Source: VBAU01 sp036005185 (GTDB taxonomy: Bacteria; Bacteroidota; Bacteroidia; Chitinophagales; Chitinophagaceae). From it: DNA of 64,000 nt. Shown piece after piece: positions 45,693 to 54,885 of this stretch. The stretch's first letter is position 1, and each line of letters starts with the position of its first letter. The DNA is taken from contig DASYQS010000003.1 in NCBI GenBank assembly GCA_036005185.1, forward strand, positions 57,868 through 121,867, in the 5' to 3' direction. Under the pieces are notes generated by a model. It saw nothing but the letters and a program-made list of their open reading frames with translations. It had not been told where the DNA came from and made no database searches. The position numbers and the translations under genes were made by a program.

Positions 45693-47830
45693 TTTATTGT
45701 TTGTAATTGTAAAATGCTTACAGAATAAGGATCAAGAGTTCTTGTGAATGCCGGAGCAACACCTTTTACTTTTGATGTAACGGGAGTAATCTTCTCGGGA
45801 TCACTAATAGTATTTGTGTCTTCTGGTTTATTGCTTTTGATAACGACCAATGTTGCATTCGGCGATATTTTGGCACTACCATTGAGATTTATTTGGATCG
45901 GTTGTTTTTTGCCTGTTGTGTTTACGAGTTTGAGATAAATAGCGCCGGAGTTTTCATCCATTGTGGCACTATAAAATACCGTGGAAATAGATGGCGGAGT
46001 TGTGATACCCTGCATGCTGTCTCTCCTTGTAAGTGGCCTGGGTTGGGTAGGAATATTTTCTGCAGTTATCGGTACAATTTTATTACCTAAATACTGGCTG
46101 AATAACTTCTGTACATAATAAGAAGGTGAACCAAAACTACTTAAAGCATTGTAACCAATCAAATCCGAATCCCACTGCCATGCCTTTGGAGCCGTTGCTG
46201 TGGCAGTGTTCACATTCACAAACAATGGTGCGTAACAAGACATGATAATAATGTCTGAATTACGTTCCATGCCAGTCATCCATGCGGCATCGCCTAATGC
46301 AGCATTTAAGTTTGTGGTCGGTGCACCTTCACGTGTGGCCCATTCTCCTACAAAAATCTTTGGCCCACTGCGATCATATTTATCGTACTGCGAGGCATTT
46401 GCCCACATCTCCCATGAGTTGCGATAGTAATGTTCATCGAGTACTGTTGGCTTTTTGCCAGTTGTTACTTTTAAATCGGGATATTGTGCATCAGCTATTG
46501 TTGAAATGCAAATCAACTGTGGATATTTTTTTTCTATCGCCTCTCTGAACTGATTATATCTCCCATCATAGCTGCCAGATCGATCAAACCAATCTTCATT
46601 TCCAATTTCTACATAGCTAAGTTTAAATGGAGCAGGATGACCATCCGCTGCACGTTTTGCACCCCATGACGTATTTACATCTCCAATCACATATTCTATT
46701 TCATCCAAAGCATCATCAACATAAGGTTTTAAAAGCGGACCCGCATCAACATGATCTCCATTTAACGAGTAACCGGCATACACTGCTAAAACAGGTTCAG
46801 CACCCATATCCTCGCACCATTCTAAAAATTCCAGAAGTCCTATGCCATCAGACGGACGATAACCCCATGAACCTCTGTGACCCGGTCTGTTCTCCAAAGC
46901 ACCCAATGTTTGTTTCCATGGAAAAGCATCTGTGATCAATGGACCTTCCAAAAAATTGCCTCCGGGAAAACGTAAAAACTTTGGCTTCATATCCACAAGC
47001 ATTTTCATGATATCAGGCCTGTTGCCATTGGCTCTGTTATTATAAGTAGGAGGAAACAATGAAACCAGATTAAAATAATACAGACCTGTACGATTGGTTG
47101 AAATCACAAACCGCGCATCGGTATTAGGTTTTACATCTGCAGTCGTAGTTAATGTCAACTCATATTTTTTCCAGAACTGACTTTTGACAAGATCAATATT
47201 TCCGGAAGCATAAATAGTTTTGCCATCGTTGCTCTGAATAGTTACTGTTATCGGACCAGCGGTATGGTCTTCAATAACAGGTCCGGTGGGTTGTGTATTT
47301 TGTGCCCCCGGACGACGGAACGGTTGAATGCTACCTGTACCTTTTATATAGAATGATGCTTTATAAGTAGTATTTGGTTTTACAGGTATTCCCCAATAAC
47401 CTTCATTGGCAATTCCTACTTTTCCATTTGCTTTTTCAACAGTTAGGCGCAAACAGGTTTGCAGTGCACCATTGATAGCATGGCGACGTTCATCAAAAGG
47501 AACATTGTCCTGCGTTGCTGCAATTAGTTTGATAGTTGCTTTTGAATTAACAGTGTCTTCATTTATAAGACTCCAGCCTTCGGGTTTAGTCGGGTTATCT
47601 TTAAATATGCGGTTGCGAATCAGCTCTGCATATAAACCACCATCATAGGAATGATTGATCTCTTCTGTCATTAACCCATAAAGCATGGGACTAACGGCGG
47701 CACCAGATTTAGTTAAGTCCAATGTTAATTTGGGCGTTTGAGCATCAGTGGGTGAAACAATAAACGCTGATAATCCCAATGCAAAAAAAACGGGAATGAA
47801 ATTGCTTTTTTGAAATGTGCTCTTTTTCAT
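45689..47830 (-). CDS. GH51 alpha-L-arabinofuranosidase
   Basis: 713 residues with a Sec signal (about 12-30). An N-terminal region with GLMTEEINHSYDGGLYAELIRNR is followed by a CBM4-like beta-sandwich (about 115-245: CLRLTVEKANGKVGIANEGYWG), the TIM barrel with FLRFPGGNFLEG, acid/base Glu in YVEIGNEDWFDRS (about 411) and nucleophile Glu in FVGEWATREGAP (about 493), and the C-terminal beta domain. GH51 enzymes of this layout release terminal L-arabinose from arabinoxylan, arabinan or arabinosylated xyloglucan. Its TGA overlaps the ATG of the CE6 gene (ATGA). It is 102 bp downstream of a GH43 gene. Confidence 0.93.
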   Translation of the reverse strand: MKKSTFQKSNFIPVFFALGLSAFIVSPTDAQTPKLTLDLTKSGAAVSPMLYGLMTEEINHSYDGGLYAELIRNRIFKDNPTKPEGWSLINEDTVNSKATIKLIAATQDNVPFDERRHAINGALQTCLRLTVEKANGKVGIANEGYWGIPVKPNTTYKASFYIKGTGSIQPFRRPGAQNTQPTGPVIEDHTAGPITVTIQSNDGKTIYASGNIDLVKSQFWKKYELTLTTTADVKPNTDARFVISTNRTGLYYFNLVSLFPPTYNNRANGNRPDIMKMLVDMKPKFLRFPGGNFLEGPLITDAFPWKQTLGALENRPGHRGSWGYRPSDGIGLLEFLEWCEDMGAEPVLAVYAGYSLNGDHVDAGPLLKPYVDDALDEIEYVIGDVNTSWGAKRAADGHPAPFKLSYVEIGNEDWFDRSGSYDGRYNQFREAIEKKYPQLICISTIADAQYPDLKVTTGKKPTVLDEHYYRNSWEMWANASQYDKYDRSGPKIFVGEWATREGAPTTNLNAALGDAAWMTGMERNSDIIIMSCYAPLFVNVNTATATAPKAWQWDSDLIGYNALSSFGSPSYYVQKLFSQYLGNKIVPITAENIPTQPRPLTRRDSMQGITTPPSISTVFYSATMDENSGAIYLKLVNTTGKKQPIQINLNGSAKISPNATLVVIKSNKPEDTNTISDPEKITPVTSKVKGVAPAFTRTLDPYSVSILQLQTIK

Positions 47831-47932
47831 GAATTCCTTTTGATTAAAAAAAATGTTTGTTATCCTGTTTCAAGCCGGTGAATGATAGATAGTTCATTTC
47901 TGTTTATTCTGTTTATTCCTTTTATTAATTGT

Positions 47933-49513
47933 TCAATTTTTATTGCTGATACTTTCGCTGATATGGAAATAATCAAAATCCACAAATCCACCAATGTTTT
48001 TTGTTGCATAGTTAAACAGTGCAAAACGGTAACCCATAAAATGTGGAAGCGTGTAAGACATTTTTAATTGCGTACCAATCATTATCCATGTCTTCCTGTC
48101 TAAACTATAAAAGAAATTAGCTACATCTTTCTTATCGGCGAAATCACATTCAGCTTTAAAGAAAACTGTTTTTTGATTGAGGGGAATACTTTGTGCCTCC
48201 ACTGGTTTACCTGTGCTTGCATTGATCATCGCAATCACTTTCCTATCTCCTTCCATTCTAACACCGAGCAAACCATAGTTTTTCTGTAAGAGGCTTAATC
48301 CAGCAAAATCACCATCCTTCATATTTGAAACATCAAGTGAAGTAGCACCTGTACAAAAGGGGCCAATGGTGCGTTGTGTCAAAGTATTTCTTGCCAGTAA
48401 AAAACTTGTATCAATTCTTCCTGTAGTAAGACGCAAATACCCTTTTCTTGCAGTAAGAGACCAAAGACTGTTGTCAGGATTGTGATTCCATTGCCAAACC
48501 AATGGTAATGCACGATCACCTTTTTTATGTGAAAATTCGTCAGATGCAACAATGCCGGAAATCAACCCTTTACTTGCAGGAAGATCAAGCGTCTCGGGCA
48601 CTTTACCATTAATGCCTAACACTGGCCAGCCACTTTCCCACTTAACGGGAACTAAATATGGAATACGACCAACAGAACCAAAATCTCTGAACAAATAAGC
48701 ATACCACATGCCGTTTGGCATATCAATCAATCCACCCTGAGCAACGCCTAAGTCCTGAAGCGCAACTCTTCCTTCCCATGGGCCGGTAATTTTATCTGCT
48801 CTGTGAATAACAACTGTTCTCATACCACCTCTTGGCCAGGTGATATTGAAGAGATAGTATTTATCATTTACTTTAAAGAGTTGAGATCCTTCACCTAAAC
48901 CACTGACACCGGCACTCTCACTGGGCTCGCTGGTATTTTCAATGATCACCTTATTTACGCCGCCCTCTTTGATGCCCGATAGATCTTCGTTCAATTCAAC
49001 AAGCGTTAATTTCTTATTACCGTAAATCATGTACGCTTTTCCATCATCATCGAAGAACAAGGAATGATCATGCAAAACCGGACGAAAAGAAATTGCTTTC
49101 CATGGACCGTTCTCGATATTCTTTGTTGCATAGATATGGGTTTTACCACTTGTGGCAGCAAACGTTGAAACATAATAAGTGTCGTTATGATAGCGCATGC
49201 TGCTGGCCCAGGACCCTCTTCCATAGGTAGACTTTCCGTTCTCCAGGTTCATTTCGTCATTACTGACCAGGGTATCGTAAGCATAATTTACCAATTGCCA
49301 ATTGACAAGATCTTTCGATTTCATGATAGGAATACCAGGGCTCATGTGCATGGTAGTGCTGCTCATGTAATACGTATCTCCCACACGTATCATTGACATA
49401 TCAGGAACATCGGCAAAAATGATTGGATTATGTACCTGCTTAATCTGTGCAATTGTTGTTACGCATGTGCTTTGAGCAATTATTAATGCAAGGCCAAATA
49501 AAAATCTCTTCAT
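47933..49513 (-). CDS. GH43 (subfamily 12-like) arabinofuranosidase/xylosidase with C-terminal beta-sandwich
   Basis: 526 residues from ATG 49513 (MKRFLFGLALIIAQ); the TTG at 49525 only adds four codons. The propeller begins with FADVPDMSMIRVGDTYYMSSTTMHMSPG (base Asp) and has LHDHSLFFDDDGK and the acid Glu in GLGEGSQLFKVNDKYYLFN. A C-terminal concanavalin-like beta-sandwich (about residues 325-520) is of the type common in GH43 beta-xylosidases. Xyloglucan loci of Bacteroides contain GH43 enzymes with this start, but the subfamily is my recollection and not computed. Predicted periplasmic removal of arabinose side chains. Gaps of 65 bp and 102 bp to its neighbours. Confidence 0.88.
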   Translation of the reverse strand: MKRFLFGLALIIAQSTCVTTIAQIKQVHNPIIFADVPDMSMIRVGDTYYMSSTTMHMSPGIPIMKSKDLVNWQLVNYAYDTLVSNDEMNLENGKSTYGRGSWASSMRYHNDTYYVSTFAATSGKTHIYATKNIENGPWKAISFRPVLHDHSLFFDDDGKAYMIYGNKKLTLVELNEDLSGIKEGGVNKVIIENTSEPSESAGVSGLGEGSQLFKVNDKYYLFNITWPRGGMRTVVIHRADKITGPWEGRVALQDLGVAQGGLIDMPNGMWYAYLFRDFGSVGRIPYLVPVKWESGWPVLGINGKVPETLDLPASKGLISGIVASDEFSHKKGDRALPLVWQWNHNPDNSLWSLTARKGYLRLTTGRIDTSFLLARNTLTQRTIGPFCTGATSLDVSNMKDGDFAGLSLLQKNYGLLGVRMEGDRKVIAMINASTGKPVEAQSIPLNQKTVFFKAECDFADKKDVANFFYSLDRKTWIMIGTQLKMSYTLPHFMGYRFALFNYATKNIGGFVDFDYFHISESISNKN

Positions 49514-49578
49514 CTTACTTCTCAAACTTTATTATTATATAAATCGTGAGCCGAACAACGCTTAAAACATGACGCTTA

Positions 49579-51282
49579 TTAATCCACCCCAATTAGCTTT
49601 TTACCTTTTGCAATTCCACTTTCATTAAAAGCATCTATTGTGAAATAATATTTCTGAAGACTGTTCAAACTTCCTATGGTTACAGAATCAGCACCAAAAA
49701 CCTGGTAAGTATGATACAACTTATCCTTTGCCACTCCATACCGGATGTTATATCCGACTGCATCCGGCGATTTGGTCCAGTTTAATTTTACCACGGCCCG
49801 ATCATTTTCTGAGCGCACTGCTTTTAAATCCTGAACAACTGACGGCGATTTTCCACCGGCATTTCCAAAAATGCGTAAGCCTGCAAGTGCAAAAGTTCCA
49901 TCAGGCACACGATAATTTGTCAATCGTACATAACGGGCTTTTATTGGTTTTTTCAATTCGATGTAATCATGCGGAATATCTGTTTTGTTCTGTGTTTTGT
50001 CGGATAAAATTTTCCAATTCTTGTTATCGGAAGAATATTCAAGCAGGTATTGATAATAAATTCCGGGATTGCGACCTAAAAGCTTTGTTTCGTTTTCTGC
50101 GTAGTTGATTTGAACAGCGTTGATGGTACATTCTTTCTGCAGATCCACAGTTATCCATTCGCTCTTATTACCTGTCCCCGCACTCCAGAAGGTTCGTATC
50201 TCTTCATCGGTTGCGTAACTCTTTTGATGATTTTCTAATTCCGAAGATACCTGTACAGGTTTGTTGTAAGAAAGCAACATCCACTTTGAGAATAACTCAT
50301 CGGGGCTTGAAATTTTCTTTGCAGGCACTTTAAATGGAAAATCGCCAAAACCAGTGTACACATACATTTCTCCATCCTTGTCAAAAAACGTTGGGAACAA
50401 TCCAAGGCGACGCTCGAACATATGCTTTTGTGAAATTGTCATTGTTGATATGTGCCAGTAGTTTCCATATTTATCCTGGAATGTACTGCTGTGTCCTGCG
50501 CCCGCGGCGAAGCCTTGCGGTTTATAGGAAGCAGGATTGTGATTGGCTAATGTGAAAGGCCCAAGAGGTTTATCAGAAATATACACACCGTCACTGTAGC
50601 TTTTGAATTCAGTTCCGGGTCCGGCGTATTGCAGATAATATTTACCATCATGCTTTGTCATCCATGAACCTTCAATCCAGGGATTTTCTCCGAGATTGTT
50701 ATAGTCACCTTTTCGTTCCCATCCATACGTTTTTTTGTTGCTATTAAAAAGCGCTGCAGGTTTTCCAATCGGATTCAATGTTTTTGTGTCGAGTTCCACT
50801 CCGTAAATTGGATTAACGTTGGAGCACCCGTAGTAAAAAAATAAACGCCCGTCATTGTCAACAAACAAATCCGGATCAACCATACCGATGGGGAAAGAAG
50901 AATTGGCGGCTTGCCATTTTCCTGATTTTGGATCTGCCGTTTTATAGATAGTCAATGGTGCTCCATGTGAAGCCATAAAATATAAAGTATCATTCATCAC
51001 TACGGCGGCGGGTGCATAATCTTCAAGCGGGAGATCGTTTGTGGTGATCAGGTCCCAATGAATTAAATCGGTTGAATGAAAATACCCTCCGGATTTGGAA
51101 GCAAATAAATAATACTCGCTTTTGTAAACAACCATTGTTGGATCGGCAGCTTCACGCCTTGAAGGTGTATCCAAACAAAACCGGTAACTAAGATTCATAG
51201 GATTACAAATCGTTGTTTGTTGCGCACGTGATGCAATTGAAACAACAACGCAAACAACTAACATCAAAAAAATTCTACCCAT
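49579..51282 (-). CDS. GH43-like enzyme with F5/8 type C (CBM32) and fibronectin III domains
   Basis: 567 residues with signal MGRIFLMLVVCVVVSIASRAQ. The GH43 propeller (about 25-330) shows REAADPTMVVYKSEYYLF (base Asp), GMVDPDLFVDNDGR and the acid Glu in NPWIEGSWMTKHDGKYYL. A discoidin/CBM32-like domain (about 340-475: KSEWITVDLQKECTINAVQINYAE, KARYVRLTNYRVPDGTFAL) and a fibronectin III domain (about 480-565: KLNWTKSPDAVGYNIRYG) follow. The extra modules suggest carbohydrate targeting. Activity could be beta-xylosidase, arabinofuranosidase or galactosidase; not resolvable. It begins 13 bp after the esterase gene, so cotranscription is very likely. Confidence 0.86.
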   Translation of the reverse strand: MGRIFLMLVVCVVVSIASRAQQTTICNPMNLSYRFCLDTPSRREAADPTMVVYKSEYYLFASKSGGYFHSTDLIHWDLITTNDLPLEDYAPAAVVMNDTLYFMASHGAPLTIYKTADPKSGKWQAANSSFPIGMVDPDLFVDNDGRLFFYYGCSNVNPIYGVELDTKTLNPIGKPAALFNSNKKTYGWERKGDYNNLGENPWIEGSWMTKHDGKYYLQYAGPGTEFKSYSDGVYISDKPLGPFTLANHNPASYKPQGFAAGAGHSSTFQDKYGNYWHISTMTISQKHMFERRLGLFPTFFDKDGEMYVYTGFGDFPFKVPAKKISSPDELFSKWMLLSYNKPVQVSSELENHQKSYATDEEIRTFWSAGTGNKSEWITVDLQKECTINAVQINYAENETKLLGRNPGIYYQYLLEYSSDNKNWKILSDKTQNKTDIPHDYIELKKPIKARYVRLTNYRVPDGTFALAGLRIFGNAGGKSPSVVQDLKAVRSENDRAVVKLNWTKSPDAVGYNIRYGVAKDKLYHTYQVFGADSVTIGSLNSLQKYYFTIDAFNESGIAKGKKLIGVD

Positions 51283-51294
51283 CAGAAAACAATT

Positions 51295-53217
51295 TTATTT
51301 GAATAATATCTGCGCAAAATTATAAAGGTTATTCCTCCACACCGGCCATGTATGTCCACCGGGATACTCACTGTAGGTGTACTTAATTCCCATTTCATCA
51401 AACTTTCCAAGCATGATCTTGCAATTGTTGTAAGCAATATCTTCTTTGCCGCCCATTGCTATCCAAAGCGATTTAAGATTGTTGTTAATCGCAGCGGCAT
51501 TGTCTTTCATAAATACATATTGCGGATCAGAAATTGCAGGTTGATTAGCAAACCATCCTGAACTAAACACGCCGAGATAAGAAAACATATTGGTGTTTCT
51601 TATTCCTGCATACAAAGTTTGCAATCCTCCCAAAGATAAACCAGCGAGTGCCCTATTCTTAGCATCGGTTTCCGTTCTGTAATTTTTTTCAACAAAAGGA
51701 ATGACTGCGTTCTTTAATTCATCTTCAAATCTTTTCAAAGCTTGCTCGCCAAATCCTGCTAGGCCCCCACTGCTTAGATTTCCATCCATCATTACTACCA
51801 GCATTGGCTTTGCCTTTTTTTCTGCAATAAGATTATCAAGAATGATATCTGTTTTACCCTGCGTAGCCCAACTTCTTTCATCTTCACCACCGCCATGTAA
51901 AATATAGAGAACAGGATATTTTTCGTTTGTATTGAAGTCATAATCTGGTGGAGTGTACATGTAAAACTGCCGCCAGGAGTTGGTAACCGTTGAAAAGTAT
52001 TTTTTGATCCTGATGTCGCCATGAGGAACGTTTCTCATAACATAATAACCGCCGCCACCAAAAGGAATTTCAATGCCGCTTGCCATTCTTCCCATTCCGT
52101 AAAAAGTTTCGCTTGAAGGATCAGCTACTGCAACACCATCAACGAGCAATGAATAATAGTGAAATCCCTCACCAATCGAATCCGTTGTCACCAGCCAGTA
52201 GCCACCAGTGTCCTTTGCCATATCATACTTCTTGCCGAGATCTATTTGCACTTTTTGAGCATCCGGGGCCTTTATACGAAAAATCACGCGATGATCGGCT
52301 AATATTTGCGGATACTGTGCAGAACGTATATTACTTGATGCCGGCGCACCAACTACAGGGTATTTTGAAAATGTGGAAGTATCCACCGGCTTGAAGATAA
52401 GTTGAGTGAACATGTATAATCCATTCTTCCAAACTTTGAAATCATGCACCCCTGGTTCGATGTAGTAAATATGAGGAACGTTGTTTTTTACAAGATAATC
52501 ATGAGTGCGTTTGCTAAAAGTGATCAGATTATCACTTGCTCCGCATGATATCCAAAGAAGCTTTAGTTTCTTTCTTGCTTCGTCAGGATTGGGAACCAAT
52601 TGTTCTGGTGTTTTCGTATTAGGAGCAGATGAAAATCCACCGATCCATGCAAACTTGTCGAGATTGCCCAAGCCAAAATTTAATGATTGCCCGCCACCCA
52701 TTGAGAGGCCAGCAATCGCACGACTCTCACGGTCTTTAACAACCGGGAATTTTTTTTCAATAAAAGGAATCAAATCATTGAGCAGATCCTTTTCGAAAGT
52801 GGCGAACGCCTGTACTTTAGCACTATCAAATATGTTACCCCCTGCACGATCGTCTTTCATTGCTCTTCCATTGGGTAATACAACAATCATCGGTTCAATC
52901 TTATTCTCTGCATAAAGATTATCGAGTATCACTTGTGGATGGCCGCCATTGAGCCATTCTTTTTCATCGCCACCAATGCCGTGTAAAAGATAAAGCACAG
53001 GATATTTTTTCTTTTTTGAAAAACCAGGTGGCGTATAGATCAAAGCTCTTCTTGTTGTACCAACTGTTTTTGAACTGTAAGTGATGGTATCGAGTTTACC
53101 ATGAGGAATATTTTCTTTAAAAACATCAAAGCTTACAGGCATTTGCACAACTTGTTGTGAACGGACCTGCACACGGCTGATCAGTACGACAGCAAGAAAA
53201 AGAATGAGCTGCTTCAT
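51295..53217 (-). CDS. Bicatalytic CE1/esterase-D-type protein: esterase, E-set (CBM48-like), esterase
   Basis: 640 residues from ATG 53217 (MKQLILFLAVVLISRVQVRSQ is the signal); the frame is open to 53328 but that extension is not signal-like. Domain 1 (about 35-270): YPVLYLLHGIGGDEKEW, nucleophile Ser in AIAGLSMGGGQS, Asp in CGASDN, His in GVHDFKVWKNG. Middle E-set module (about 290-375: RVIFRIKAPDAQKVQIDLG). Domain 2 (about 385-640): YPVLYILHGGGEDERSW, Ser in ALAGLSLGGLQT, His in GGHTWPVWRNNL. Both catalytic sets look intact. CE1 members remove feruloyl or acetyl groups from hemicellulose. The second half resembles the separate esterase at 53234, 16 bp upstream, suggesting fusion after duplication. 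Confidence 0.88.
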   Translation of the reverse strand: MKQLILFLAVVLISRVQVRSQQVVQMPVSFDVFKENIPHGKLDTITYSSKTVGTTRRALIYTPPGFSKKKKYPVLYLLHGIGGDEKEWLNGGHPQVILDNLYAENKIEPMIVVLPNGRAMKDDRAGGNIFDSAKVQAFATFEKDLLNDLIPFIEKKFPVVKDRESRAIAGLSMGGGQSLNFGLGNLDKFAWIGGFSSAPNTKTPEQLVPNPDEARKKLKLLWISCGASDNLITFSKRTHDYLVKNNVPHIYYIEPGVHDFKVWKNGLYMFTQLIFKPVDTSTFSKYPVVGAPASSNIRSAQYPQILADHRVIFRIKAPDAQKVQIDLGKKYDMAKDTGGYWLVTTDSIGEGFHYYSLLVDGVAVADPSSETFYGMGRMASGIEIPFGGGGYYVMRNVPHGDIRIKKYFSTVTNSWRQFYMYTPPDYDFNTNEKYPVLYILHGGGEDERSWATQGKTDIILDNLIAEKKAKPMLVVMMDGNLSSGGLAGFGEQALKRFEDELKNAVIPFVEKNYRTETDAKNRALAGLSLGGLQTLYAGIRNTNMFSYLGVFSSGWFANQPAISDPQYVFMKDNAAAINNNLKSLWIAMGGKEDIAYNNCKIMLGKFDEMGIKYTYSEYPGGHTWPVWRNNLYNFAQILFK

Positions 53218-53233
53218 ATGCTTTGGCTTTTCC

Positions 53234-54364
53234 TTAATCTTTAAACAACATGGGAGCCAGTACATAAAGACTGCGGCGCCAGGTTTGAAACTCATGACGT
53301 GTATTCTGAGAAACATAAGACACAGCATTGAAACCGGCTGCTTTCAATGCGTCGGCAGCCTTTGTTACGCCATCGGCATTTTCAAAGCTTCCGCAACTCA
53401 AAAAAATGAGCTTGACTTTTGATTTGTCTTTGATTTCCTCCGGTTTATAAGTACCACCGCTGAGGAGTCCATAATATGAAAACACATCGGGACGGGCCAG
53501 TGTGATGGTATGTGTTTCAAAGCCACCCATAGAAAGACCTGCCATAGCACGATGAGATTGATTGGCAACAGTGCGGAAGTTGGCATCCACGTAGGGGATC
53601 AATTCATCAAGGAGAACCGTTTGAAATGGCTGAATATTGAAACTTCTGAGACCACCACCGCCACCAGGCCTTATGTCGTTTGTCATACCATACGTCATCA
53701 CAATGATGAAAGGTTTGATCTTTCCTTCTGCAATCAAATTGTCCATGATCAGGTTTGCATGTCCCTGGTTGCTCCAGGCAGTTTCATCTTCGCCCCAGCC
53801 ATGCTGCAGATACAACACTGGATATTTTGTTTTGGTATCCTTGTAATATCCCGGAGGCGTATATACAAATGCCCTGCGTGAAGTATTTGTACTCTTTGAA
53901 GGAAAAAGAATTTGGTGAACCTCGCCATGAGGAACATCTTTTAGCGTATAAAAGTCCTGGTCGTGGGCAGGTATTTCAATACCGCTTTCCCATCGGGTAG
54001 AACCGTAGAAGTTCAATGTACCCGGATCATTAAATATTCCACCATCAATGGTCACACGGTAATAATGGAATCCTTCTTCCATTGGTCCTGCAGTCGTTCC
54101 CATCCAAACGCTGTCCGTGACTTTCGTTAAGAGAGTTCCTCCCCTGGTACCGCCCAATCCCAAACTTACCCTAACACTGTCGGCATAGGGTGCCACAATA
54201 CGAAATCGTGCATAACCCTGCGAATTGACCTGTGGGTATTGTTGTCCTGGTTGATTTAAACTTGAAGGTTTAAAATCTTCCAGTGGTGCAGTCCCGGTTT
54301 GAGCAGAGCAGATTTCACTAAATAGTGCAGTCGCTAAAACAATAGCTGAAGATTTTAGATTCAT
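53234..54364 (-). CDS. CE1/esterase-D-type esterase with N-terminal E-set (CBM48-like) domain
   Basis: 376 residues with Sec signal (IVLATALFSEICSAQ). An N-terminal E-set module (about 48-125: YARFRIVAPYADSVRVSLG) precedes an alpha/beta-hydrolase of esterase-D type with YPVLYLQHGWGEDETAW, nucleophile Ser in AMAGLSMGGFET and His in NTRHEFQTWRRSL. The acid residue falls in CGSFENADG, where Glu or Asp could serve. Predicted to cleave acetyl or feruloyl esters on plant cell-wall sugars. It is the first gene after the non-coding stretch at 54365-54885, so it may head the transcript that runs to GH43 at 43444. Confidence 0.87.
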   Translation of the reverse strand: MNLKSSAIVLATALFSEICSAQTGTAPLEDFKPSSLNQPGQQYPQVNSQGYARFRIVAPYADSVRVSLGLGGTRGGTLLTKVTDSVWMGTTAGPMEEGFHYYRVTIDGGIFNDPGTLNFYGSTRWESGIEIPAHDQDFYTLKDVPHGEVHQILFPSKSTNTSRRAFVYTPPGYYKDTKTKYPVLYLQHGWGEDETAWSNQGHANLIMDNLIAEGKIKPFIIVMTYGMTNDIRPGGGGGLRSFNIQPFQTVLLDELIPYVDANFRTVANQSHRAMAGLSMGGFETHTITLARPDVFSYYGLLSGGTYKPEEIKDKSKVKLIFLSCGSFENADGVTKAADALKAAGFNAVSYVSQNTRHEFQTWRRSLYVLAPMLFKD

Positions 54365-54588
54365 TTGGTTATAATTTTAAATTAAGAACTCAATTTGTAG
54401 TCAAGATGCTATCATCAGGTACCACATTAGATAAATTCAAGAGCCGTTAGTAAGCAAACCGTATTCACGACTATGCATAGTATTTTGGACATTGGCAAGA
54501 TGATGCTACAAGCAAAAAAAGCAATTGCTCGATTCATAAAAAATTGCTTATAAGAGACAAGCTTGCAGAAAAATTGAACCAAATGATT

Positions 54589-54651
54589 ACAAAGTATTCA
54601 ATCCTTAGAATAAAAAACTTCCAATAAAAACCATTGAAAGATTTTAAACAA
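54589..54651 (-). repeat. 63-bp repeated intergenic element, copy B
   Basis: Ungapped match to copy A at 8285-8347: both share ACAAAGTATTCAAT, a 14-bp variable spacer, ACTTCCAATAAAAA, then TGAAAGATTTTAAACAA (plus-strand order) with few mismatches. It lies 225 bp upstream of the single-domain esterase start. Possible operator and promoter for the esterase-to-GH43 operon. Confidence 0.7.
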
Positions 54652-54675
54652 AAAGGATGATAACCCAGTTTCCCT

Positions 54676-54795
54676 TTACTCTTCCACAATTAAAAGATCC
54701 CACGGCCTTAAAGAAAAGCTATCACCTTTCTTCAAAGTTTTATTACCAAGCAAATCAGTTCCTTTTTCAAAATTGTAAATTACTGATTGATCTTT
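54676..54795 (-). pseudogene. 3' remnant of a duplicated GH42 beta-galactosidase gene
   Basis: The 39 minus-strand codons before a TAA match the C-terminus of the intact GH42 gene at 56280 at 31 of 39 residues: KDQSVIYNFEKGTDLL here, KDQSVIYNFEKGADLL there, and both end PWDLLIVEE. DNA similarity fades above 54800 and a stop appears at 54820 in this frame. No start, catalytic or barrel sequence remains. It shows that a second GH42 copy once stood between the GH29 and esterase genes. Confidence 0.82.
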
Positions 54796-54885
54796 TTGAT
54801 CTGTCCGAGATCTTTTGCCTCAATCTTTTACAACAATTCTTAAGTTCATCAACGATCAGGGTTAACACAAAAATTTCAGATCAAA

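Larger units (their letters stand above)
54365..54885. other. 521-bp region between GH29 and esterase with gene remnant and repeat
   Basis: It holds a 3' remnant of a GH42 gene at 54676-54795 and the 63-bp element (copy B) at 54589-54651. The parts at 54365-54588 and 54796-54885 show no coding potential that I can support. Confidence 0.65.

Noticed and set aside
47895..47925. Short tandem TGTTTATTC repeat
   Set aside because: Only two imperfect units in AT-rich DNA; expected by chance.
53218..53328. N-terminal extension of the double esterase
   Set aside because: The 37 extra residues are not signal-like and would displace a perfect Sec signal starting at ATG 53217; they also overlap the preceding esterase gene.
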